This document shows, one piece after another, positions 6,788 to 13,035 of a DNA stretch of 22,481 nucleotides. The stretch's first letter is position 1. Every line of letters begins with the position of its first letter. Made by a program: the position numbers and the translations under genes. The notes beneath the pieces were generated by a model. It made no database searches, was not told where the DNA came from, and worked only from the letters and a program-made list of their open reading frames with translations. Origin of the DNA: Halobacteriovoraceae bacterium (GTDB lineage: Bacteria; Bdellovibrionota; Bacteriovoracia; Bacteriovoracales; Bacteriovoracaceae); assembly GCA_002718735.1 (NCBI GenBank), contig PBFR01000028.1, positions 1 through 22,481 of the forward strand, read 5' to 3'.

Positions 6788-7636
6788 ATGCCAAAAGAAG
6801 ACATTTTAATTATAGGTTCATCAGGAACAGTTGGGAGCACACTCGCAAGACTTTTAAAAGAACAAGGTCATATTGTAAAACTGGCCACAAGTAGAGAACC
6901 TAACTCACCAGAACAAGTACAAATTGATGTAAGTACGGGCGAAGGGATTAAAGATGCAATGTCTGGAGTTGATAAGGCCTTCTTATTATCCCCTCCAGGA
7001 TTTGCTGACCAATATGCTGTTCTCTCACCTCTTATTCAAGAGGCCAAAAGACAAGGTCTCAAAAAAGTTGTCCTCATGACTGCCATGGGAGCCAACGCTG
7101 ATGAAAGCGCACCGCTTAGAAGAGCAGAAGTTGAACTTATTAATTCGGGTCTAAAATACAATATTGTAAGACCTAATTGGTTTCTGCAAAACTTCAATAC
7201 ACTTTGGATTCAAGGAATTAATGAACACAGAAAAATATTTCTACCAGCAGGAAATGCAAAAGTAAGTTTTATTGACGCAAGAGATATTTCAGCGGTAATT
7301 GCGAAACTTATAACTTCAGAAGACTACAATAATCAAGAATTTGATATAACAGGTCCTGAAGCAATTGATCATAATGATGTCGCCAAGGAGATATCAAATG
7401 TTATTGGATCAAAAGTACAATACCAAGAAATTAGTCCTGATGAATTAAAGTCAGGTTTACTTGGAGCGGGCCTTCCAGCAGATTATACAGACTTCTTATT
7501 ATTAATTATGGGTTTTTTAAAAGAAGGTTATAATGGTGGTCTAACTGATAACGTTGAAAAAATTCTCGGAAGAAAACCACATAGTGTAAAAGACTATACT
7601 CGAGATTTTAAAAATTCATGGATAGTGAATGGATAG
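6788..7636 (+). CDS. NmrA-like NAD(P)-binding oxidoreductase (atypical SDR)
   Basis: This 282-residue protein has the Rossmann glycine motif ILIIGSSGTVGS (GxxGxxG, residues 10-16) and the NmrA/HSCARG-type layout: LLSPPGF, KKVVLMTAMGA, a YNIVRPNWFLQNF segment, FIDARDISAVIA and FDITGPEAI. The active-site YxxxK of classical SDRs is not evident, as usual for NmrA-like members, some of which are redox sensors and others quinone reductases. AAGGAG lies eight bases before the ATG. The gene overlaps the dioxygenase gene (ATGGATAG), so the two are probably translationally coupled and controlled by the divergent LysR. Confidence 0.87.
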   Translation: MPKEDILIIGSSGTVGSTLARLLKEQGHIVKLATSREPNSPEQVQIDVSTGEGIKDAMSGVDKAFLLSPPGFADQYAVLSPLIQEAKRQGLKKVVLMTAMGANADESAPLRRAEVELINSGLKYNIVRPNWFLQNFNTLWIQGINEHRKIFLPAGNAKVSFIDARDISAVIAKLITSEDYNNQEFDITGPEAIDHNDVAKEISNVIGSKVQYQEISPDELKSGLLGAGLPADYTDFLLLIMGFLKEGYNGGLTDNVEKILGRKPHSVKDYTRDFKNSWIVNG

Positions 7637-8480
7637 AAGAAAATTTATAAAACTTGTAGGCTCATCAACTCTATTGATGAGTCTAGGAGTTCGAGCAAAG
7701 GATAAGAAAATGAAAATGCCTACTTTATTTTTAGGTCATGGTTCACCAATGAATGCACTTGCAGATAATGATTTTACAAAATCATTACAAGCAATAAGCA
7801 ATAAAGTTGGATCACCTAAAGCGATTCTTATCATATCTGCTCACTGGGAGACAAACGGTACATGGGTGACCTCCATGGAAAATCCAAAAACTATTCACGA
7901 TTTTTACGGCTTCCCTAAACCTCTCTTTGATATTCAATATCCTGCTAAAGGTGATGTGGAATTAGCCAAGAATGTACATTCACATATTGTTAACCCCAAA
8001 ATACATTTGGACGAGAAATGGGGATTGGATCATGGAACTTGGTCAGTGCTCAAGCATATGTATCCGAAAGCAAATATACCTATTGTCCAATTGAGTATTG
8101 ATCGCAACCAACCTTTTAATTACCACTTTGAGCTTGGAACACAACTTAGATTTCTACGTAAACAAGGAGTCTTGATTGTTGGCAGTGGAAATATCACACA
8201 CAATCTCAGAAGAATTTCTTGGGAGGAGAATGCTCCTATCACAGGTTGGGCTAAAGAATTTGATGAATGGGTAAAGAGAAAATCGGTTGAACGCGATTTT
8301 AAGTCATTAGTAAATGATCCACTTAAATCAGAGGCCGGTAAGCTTAGTATTCCTACTCCCGAACATTATCTACCTCTTCTCTATATTTTAGGAGCAAGTG
8401 ACGTAAAAGATGAACTCACTTTTGATATTGAAGAATTTCAAAATGCATCACTTTCGATGAGAAGCTTTCGCTTCAGCTAA
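7629..8480 (+). CDS. LigB-type extradiol dioxygenase (4,5-DOPA dioxygenase/YgiD family), Tat-like signal
   Basis: The protein matches the YgiD/DODA family over its whole length: LFLGHGSPMNA (His37), IISAHWET (His72), GLDHGTWSVLKHMYP (His135), VGSGNITHNLR (His191) and PTPEHYLPLLYILGA (His246). The family opens catechol-type rings using a metal bound by conserved histidines. The N-terminus MDRRKFIKLVGSSTLLMSLG carries a twin-arginine-like motif, so this copy may be exported folded, unlike cytoplasmic E. coli YgiD. It overlaps the NmrA-like gene by eight bases. Together they suggest handling of aromatic or quinone compounds. The physiological substrate is unknown. Confidence 0.88.
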   Translation: MDRRKFIKLVGSSTLLMSLGVRAKDKKMKMPTLFLGHGSPMNALADNDFTKSLQAISNKVGSPKAILIISAHWETNGTWVTSMENPKTIHDFYGFPKPLFDIQYPAKGDVELAKNVHSHIVNPKIHLDEKWGLDHGTWSVLKHMYPKANIPIVQLSIDRNQPFNYHFELGTQLRFLRKQGVLIVGSGNITHNLRRISWEENAPITGWAKEFDEWVKRKSVERDFKSLVNDPLKSEAGKLSIPTPEHYLPLLYILGASDVKDELTFDIEEFQNASLSMRSFRFS

Positions 8481-8513
8481 TTTTAAGTTGAAAGATTTGC
8501 TCTTACTTTCTAT

Positions 8514-8606
8514 AAAAAAAGCCCACTGGGTCAAAGCGGGCTTTTTAGTTCGAGTTTAAAAGATGGTGCAACCTAGTCGAGGAATATCGTACCGAGGTAC
8601 TCAAAT
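8514..8606. repeat. Boundary repeat copy 4: hairpin plus diverged tRNA-3'-end-like sequence
   Basis: An A-run and imperfect stem GCCCACT / AGCGGGC followed by TTTTT (8514-8546) forms a terminator between convergent genes. After the spacer GTTCGAGTTTAAAAGA comes TGGTGCAACC, then TAGTCGAGGAATATCGTACC and GAGGTACTCAAAT. It keeps the layout of copies 1-3 but is more diverged in the acceptor-like part. Confidence 0.65.
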
Positions 8607-8619
8607 TAACCACTAGTAC

Positions 8620-9090
8620 TCACTTACACACAATTTGCTTTTCAACTCTATAGTTTATATATTCAACATCCTCTATGAAAACTTTTTGCTCTGCCACAAC
8701 TGAAAAGCCAAGTTTCACAAAAAATGGTTTTGCTGTAATGCTCGCATTTGAATATAACATCTTAATGTTTTTGTTTATTGCAGTAGTCTCCAAAACCTTA
8801 AAGAGCTTAGAGCCTACTCCCTTGCCAACACTATCAGCTTCGACATAGAACCTATCTATATAACCGTCATTTCCAAGTTCACAAAAACCTAGAAGCTTTT
8901 CCTTATCTTCGGCAACAAATACTTCTTTATCCTCAAAAGAGCTATCCCAGCTTGATCTTAAGCGATCTCGATTGCCCCACATTTTTACTTGGCTTTCGGA
9001 ATAATCTTTCAAATTCACAGTATTAATTGTTTCACAATAAAGATCTAACAATTTGCTTTTATCAATCTCTTGTAAATTTCTAATATTCAT
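8620..9090 (-). CDS. GNAT family N-acetyltransferase
   Basis: The 156-residue protein has the GNAT fold: an N-terminal helix-rich half, strand GFCELGNDGYIDRFYV, the acetyl-CoA pyrophosphate loop DSVGKGVGSKLF (86-97) and the C-terminal KPFFVKLGFSVV motif. The overall pattern is close to YafP/ElaA-like small acetyltransferases. It would acetylate a small molecule or protein amine; the substrate cannot be told. It starts five bases after the P-loop kinase gene in the same minus-strand operon, which also held a dihydrofolate-reductase-like gene. Confidence 0.85.
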   Translation of the reverse strand: MNIRNLQEIDKSKLLDLYCETINTVNLKDYSESQVKMWGNRDRLRSSWDSSFEDKEVFVAEDKEKLLGFCELGNDGYIDRFYVEADSVGKGVGSKLFKVLETTAINKNIKMLYSNASITAKPFFVKLGFSVVAEQKVFIEDVEYINYRVEKQIVCK

Positions 9091-9095
9091 CTTAT

Positions 9096-9605
9096 TTAAC
9101 CTTTAATTGATTTTAGAATAGCTTTTTCTATCTCAGTAAATTCCTCAAAGATACCTTCAATATAATCGAACATTTCTTTTGTAACCTGCATCGCGTATGT
9201 GTCTCCCTTTTTACTGTTTCTCTCTTGTACCCTTCTCCATCTTTCCTTTGGGTCTACATCGATATGATGTATTTCAACCTCTACATCATGTTTCCTCGCT
9301 AGATCAATATAGAGCTTTCTATGATTGGCAGATGTAAATCCAAGATCAAGAAGTACATCGGCATCTACATCAAGAAGTTCAATCAATTCACTTTTAATCA
9401 TCCCCTCACATCGTTGAATACGATCAGTGTACCACTTTTGATTTTTAACAAACCAGTTCATGTCAGGCTCTTTTGGCATATCTTCCCAATAGAGAGCCCT
9501 CATCCAATTGTCTATTGAGAAAACCTCAGCTTTGTGCTCCTCAAGATATGTATTACAGTAGGTTGTTTTACCGGATCCTGTGAGTCCTGTTACTATAACT
9601 AACAT
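9096..9605 (-). CDS. P-loop ATP-binding kinase-like protein (AAA_33 type)
   Basis: The 169-residue protein starts MLVIVTGLTGSGKTT with a Walker A at residues 7-14. DVLLDLGF (83-90) looks like the Walker B region, and ERWRRVQERN (121-130) is an arginine-rich lid. This is the layout of small AAA_33/zeta-like kinases that phosphorylate small molecules such as sugars, nucleosides or antibiotics. Its start overlaps the end of the reductase fragment upstream (ATGTTAG), and the GNAT gene follows after five bases, so the three were one operon. The substrate is unknown. Confidence 0.8.
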   Translation of the reverse strand: MLVIVTGLTGSGKTTYCNTYLEEHKAEVFSIDNWMRALYWEDMPKEPDMNWFVKNQKWYTDRIQRCEGMIKSELIELLDVDADVLLDLGFTSANHRKLYIDLARKHDVEVEIHHIDVDPKERWRRVQERNSKKGDTYAMQVTKEMFDYIEGIFEEFTEIEKAILKSIKG

Positions 9606-9784
9606 TCACCCTCCTCTGATTTTTTGGACTTTAACCTGTATCTTAATTCAATAATTCCAGAAGAGAATGCTGACTTCTCTAAAAAATCAAGTCTTTCATT
9701 CAAGTCATTTGTTTCTAAAAACTTTACCCCATTTCCTATCAAAACTGGATTAACTTTTAGCCAGATTTCTGTCCTTCCTGAGAC
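9599..9784 (-). pseudogene. C-terminal remnant of a RibD/dihydrofolate-reductase-like protein
   Basis: About 60 codons remain, reading VSGRTEIWLKVNPVLIGNGV then KFLETNDL ... IIELRYRLK. WLKVNPVLIGNG is the characteristic C-terminal motif of the RibD-C/DHFR-like family. The frame enters at the left end of the IS481-like element and the N-terminal two thirds are absent; I find nothing matching them on the far side of the element. The stop overlaps the start of the P-loop kinase gene. The fragment is too short to be functional. Confidence 0.75.
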
Positions 9785-11047
9785 AAGGTTTACACTTTAT
9801 TCTTAAGACATCGTTTACACTCCGTTCTTAATATACAAACCAAATGGATCCTCAATAGGCTCCACTCTCTTACCTTTATCGTCAAAATACCCCAAATCAT
9901 AATCTAAAAAAGACACTACCCAAATTCCATCTTCCATCTCTTTTATTCCAACTTCAACGCCTGCAAATTCTTTACTTAGGCTCACCTTTAACCCACGGTC
10001 ACAAATCCTTCCGCACTGACTTACTGTGATTGTTTTGTCATGGAACGGATAAAACAGAGGTTCAGGTTTTTCAAACTTCCTTGTCGATGGAACATATATC
10101 TCAGATGGATATTTATTATCAATTCCTTGGTGAGGTCTTTCTTTATTAAAAACCTCCTGAAACTTATCAAAGGTTTCCTGCTGGGCAATCAAGTTGGCCC
10201 TCGGAGGACGTGTTGCTTCCTGCTTTAGTGTTAAGTGCATTCTTTCATGTCTTCCATTCTGCTGAGGACAACCTGGCTTAATCCTTTCAATTTGAATCCC
10301 AAGTCGCATCCACCAAACAGATAATTTTGTTAAATTATAAAACGAATTTCCACTCGCAAATGGAACGCCGTTATCTGTTCGAATTGCGTCTGGTAATCCA
10401 AACTCTTGAAAAGCTCTTGTGAATGTTTCGAAGGCAAAGACTTCATTCGTTCCAGTTTGTCCCTCACATGCAATTAAATATCTAGAGGCCTGGTCTGTAA
10501 TAGTAAGGGGGTAGCAATAACTCTTGTTACCCATCATGAATTCACCTTTATAGTCAGCACACCAAAGCTCATTTGGCTTTTTAACGTCGGATAGATTGGT
10601 GCCCTTAGACTTATATCTCTTCCGACCCTTTCGATGCTTAACAAGCCCATTACGGTCTAGAACAGCATGGATTGTACTTGTTGCAGGGACTTTTACTTGC
10701 ATATTCTCGCTTCAAGCTTAGTATCAATGCTTCGACTTCTATGGGAAGTGAATTAGCATAACGGTGAGGTGTTCTTTTTTGTTCAACAAGGGCCATCTCG
10801 CCAAGCTTTTTGTAACGATTCCAAATCTTTTAACCTGTTGGTCGAGTGATTCCGAACTCGCGACATAAAGGTGCCATTTTTTCACCTTCAATTAGCCTTG
10901 CGATAAACTGTAATTTTTGATCCATAACTCTACACTCCGTCCATGGCATAGCGATAACCTCCTGTTATAAGGAGATTATAACCGACCATTTCATTTAAAA
11001 GTGTAAACTATGTCTCCGGTATAAAGTGTAATAAAGGATGTGTCCGG
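9779..11047 (-). mobile_element. Degenerate IS481-like insertion sequence
   Basis: A DDE transposase pseudogene is bounded by inverted ends. The left 9790-9821 and right 11000-11031 segments match at 27 of 32 positions when inverted. Each end carries two tandem copies of a GACA..GTTTACACT-like unit (left units start near 9780 and 9805; right units mirror them), probably transposase binding sites. The exact outer limits are uncertain: about 9779 and 11047. I see no target duplication. One edge cuts the reductase remnant and the other lies about 30 bases from the tRNA-Phe terminator, so flanking DNA has probably been deleted. Confidence 0.75.
9815..10925 (-). pseudogene. IS481-like DDE transposase, inactivated
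   Basis: Reading starts at 10925 with MDQKLQFIARLIEGEKMAPL and CREFGITRPTG, an HTH region, then meets an in-frame TAA at codon 32 (10830-10832). The same frame goes on as KIWNRYKKLGEMALVEQKRT to about LKREY, then the coding frame changes near 10705 with loss of perhaps 15-20 codons. The rest is open: VPATSTIHAVLDRNGLVKHR, the first Asp in NELWCADYKGEF, the second in AIRTDNGVPF, and the Glu in NGRHERMHLTLKQE, the DDE triad of the rve integrase core. A stop plus a deletion show that it cannot make a full transposase. Confidence 0.85.
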
Positions 11048-11078
11048 AATGGACCTTCGAGTGCAGACTTTAGGACAT

Positions 11079-11109
11079 AAAAAAACCCTTGTAAAAACAA
11101 GGGTTTTTA
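11079..11109 (-). terminator. Rho-independent terminator of tRNA-Phe
   Basis: AAAAACCCTTG / CAAGGGTTTTT forms an 11-base perfect stem around a short loop, starting three bases past the tRNA CCA end. On the minus strand it ends in a U-run. The tRNA 3' end followed at once by a hairpin is the same layout as the island's boundary repeats, though the stem sequence differs from theirs. Confidence 0.85.
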
Positions 11110-11111
11110 AG

Positions 11112-11187
11112 TGGTGCCCCGACGCGGACTCGAACCACGGACACAAGGATTTTCAGTCCTTTGCTCTACCAACTGAGCTATCAGGGC
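11112..11187 (-). tRNA. tRNA-Phe(GAA)
   Basis: The minus strand folds as a complete 76-base tRNA. The acceptor stem GCCCTGA pairs with TCGGGGC (one G-U pair). The D-arm is GCTCAGTTGGTAGAGC, the anticodon stem AAGGA/TCCTT with loop CTGAAAA (anticodon GAA), and the T-arm CGTGG TTCGAGT CCGCG. Discriminator A is followed by encoded CCA. It forms the right edge of the accessory island, and its 3' end matches the boundary repeats, so it may be the integration target. Confidence 0.97.
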
Positions 11188-11206
11188 GTTGTGATTTAGA
11201 GTCATT

Positions 11207-11235
11207 ACTTTATTTATTTGGTAAGAAGGTGTCAA
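11207..11235 (-). promoter_or_regulatory. Sigma-70-type promoter of tRNA-Phe
   Basis: On the minus strand TTGACA (11230-11235) and TAAAGT (11207-11212) are spaced by 17 bases. The predicted start lies about a dozen bases upstream of the mature tRNA 5' end. Confidence 0.65.
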
Positions 11236-11307
11236 TCATAATTTCTTAATTTTGATATAATGTTGCAATGCTAAATACTAGAAAAAGCGAAAACTTAGCG
11301 CTAGCTT

Positions 11308-12090
11308 ATGTTCATGAGTGTAAAAATAAAATTTAAAACTATAAATAGTCCTGATTTTGAATTCAATAGTGCCGTTTTTCTTCCAGATGTTGAAAATAGA
11401 ATCGGACACTGCGCAATATTCACTCATGGTTACACGGCTAGTAAAAGTGACACTATAACTTGGGCACAGAGGTTAAGTGAATCCGGAATTCCATCGGTGA
11501 TATTTGATCTACCTGGCCACTACCTGGGTAGCATTAATGAAGTTAGCTCTTTTGAATTATTCAAGTCTAAGGCACACCATTGCTTTTCCTACGCTTGGAG
11601 CTACTTACAGTCTGAACTAAGTGAAGGCTATATTCCTGAGACCTTTATCTTGGGCGGTCACAGCCTGGGTGCTCTAATGAGCGTAAAGGCCTTGGAGCTT
11701 GAAACCTTTAAGTCCAATAACTCTATGGCCATTGGCGTGGGACTTGGAATTGGACAGCATAAAAACACACACATTTTTGAATCTTCTTTCTACCAAAAGA
11801 CTTTAAACATAAGGCGCCAGCTTGTTTGTCCGGAGCTTGATAGTGACAAAGTCTTCCCTTGGATCAAAGAAGAAAAAGAAAACATAGAGACATCTAATTC
11901 TAGAGTCCACCTAATTACTGGTGCTGATGACGTAGTCGTTGGTGCTGGAGGCATGGAAGCATTTGCTAAAAAGTTGTTGGATAATGACAACCATGTAACA
12001 ACACATGAACCAAAGAAGCTTGCCCATCATGAACCAAGCATGGCCTCAACGCATATTTACCATTTCTTGAAGAAGGAATTAGCTCTTTAA
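11308..12090 (+). CDS. Cytoplasmic alpha/beta hydrolase
   Basis: The 260-residue protein has the alpha/beta-hydrolase motifs IFTHGYTASKSD (oxyanion region, 37-48), the nucleophile elbow GGHSLGA with Ser119, a probable acid at Asp207/208 in TGADDVVV, and the base His240 or His241 in LAHHEPS. No signal peptide is visible, so it should act in the cytoplasm as an esterase or lipase-like enzyme. Two start codons are possible (11308, or MSVKIK six bases later) and neither has a good ribosome binding site. Its 3' end overlaps the convergent queG gene by 12 bases. Confidence 0.8.
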   Translation: MFMSVKIKFKTINSPDFEFNSAVFLPDVENRIGHCAIFTHGYTASKSDTITWAQRLSESGIPSVIFDLPGHYLGSINEVSSFELFKSKAHHCFSYAWSYLQSELSEGYIPETFILGGHSLGALMSVKALELETFKSNNSMAIGVGLGIGQHKNTHIFESSFYQKTLNIRRQLVCPELDSDKVFPWIKEEKENIETSNSRVHLITGADDVVVGAGGMEAFAKKLLDNDNHVTTHEPKKLAHHEPSMASTHIYHFLKKELAL

Positions 12091-13035
12091 TTTGTTGAGG
12101 TTCTTGATCATGCCCACTCTTCCTGTTCTCTCAAGAGGAGTGCCTTTAAATTTTTTTCGATACTGTCTATTAGACATGTCTTCAAGATCACTCAATATTA
12201 GCTCAGGATTTCTTTCAAAAAATTTCACCCAATCAACTTCCTCTCCGGCCTCCACTCGCTTTAGAGGCTTATTGTTCCATGGGCACACCTCTTGACAGAT
12301 ATCGCAGCCGAAGACCTCATTTGATTTAGAAGGGTATCCCTTAGGTGCTTCAGCTTCCTTAAACATCTCTATGGTGTAAGTACTTATACATTTTGATGCA
12401 TCAACAACTTTGTTTGCGACAATAGCATCTGTAGGACAATGATCAATACAAGCAGTGCAATTGCCACAATGATCAGGCTCTACTGAGAGCTTTGTGGGAA
12501 GTGGAAGTTTTTGATTTAAAAGAAGTGTTCCAATTATAAAATAACTTCCATGCTTTTTACTTATAAGCATGCTGTTTTTCCCAAACCAACCAAGTCCTGC
12601 CCTGTAGGCAAGATCTCTTTCTAATACAGGCTGAGCATCTATTGAATAAAAGGTTTTCAAACCGGAGATCTCCTCAGATAGCTTTAGGGAGATTATATCT
12701 AACTTCTCTCTAATCCAGTGGTGATAGTCCATTCCATCAAAGCCAGTTACATAGGAGGCAATTTTTATGGGAGGATCAATTTTTTGAAGCCTTTTTTTTT
12801 CTGATGCGTATTCAAATAAAAAAACCAAGGCGGAGCTAAACTCAGGAAAAACCTCTTTTAAATCCTTCCTAAGATCTTTTCTATGATCTGTTAGGTACTG
12901 CAGCCCCCCGGCGAGCCCACTCTTTGTCCAAGTTTCGTAGTGCCCATAAGTTATTGGAGCTGAGGCCTCTGTATAGCCCCAGTCCACAACTTGAATTTTC
13001 TTTAAGAAATCACCTGAAAGGTTTAATAGGCTCAT
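12079..13035 (-). CDS. queG: Epoxyqueuosine reductase QueG
   Basis: QueG performs the last step of queuosine synthesis in tRNA, reducing epoxyqueuosine with cobalamin and iron-sulfur clusters. The sequence shows the family motif LERDLAYRAGLGWFGKNSML (138-157, including the conserved catalytic-type Asp141) and a two-cluster ferredoxin region: CGNCTACIDHCP (190-201), Cys216, and CDICQEVCPWN (244-254). Its 318 residues are slightly short; the HEAT-like C-terminal extension of longer versions is absent. Its ATG overlaps the pyruvate kinase stop codon (ATGA), so translation is probably coupled. It converges on the hydrolase gene with a 12-base overlap. Confidence 0.95.
   Translation of the reverse strand: MSLLNLSGDFLKKIQVVDWGYTEASAPITYGHYETWTKSGLAGGLQYLTDHRKDLRKDLKEVFPEFSSALVFLFEYASEKKRLQKIDPPIKIASYVTGFDGMDYHHWIREKLDIISLKLSEEISGLKTFYSIDAQPVLERDLAYRAGLGWFGKNSMLISKKHGSYFIIGTLLLNQKLPLPTKLSVEPDHCGNCTACIDHCPTDAIVANKVVDASKCISTYTIEMFKEAEAPKGYPSKSNEVFGCDICQEVCPWNNKPLKRVEAGEEVDWVKFFERNPELILSDLEDMSNRQYRKKFKGTPLERTGRVGMIKNLNKLKS

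Noticed and set aside
961..8606. Boundary repeats as classic integron attC sites
   Set aside because: I looked for the paired simple sites RYYYAAC and GTTRRRY at the repeat ends with the attC dyad layout and did not find them. The hairpin is a terminator type and sits on one side only.
11040..11249. Open frame across the tRNA-Phe region on the plus strand
   Set aside because: Its sequence is the antisense translation of the terminator and tRNA (PDADSNHGHKDFQSFALPTE), a well-known false gene pattern.
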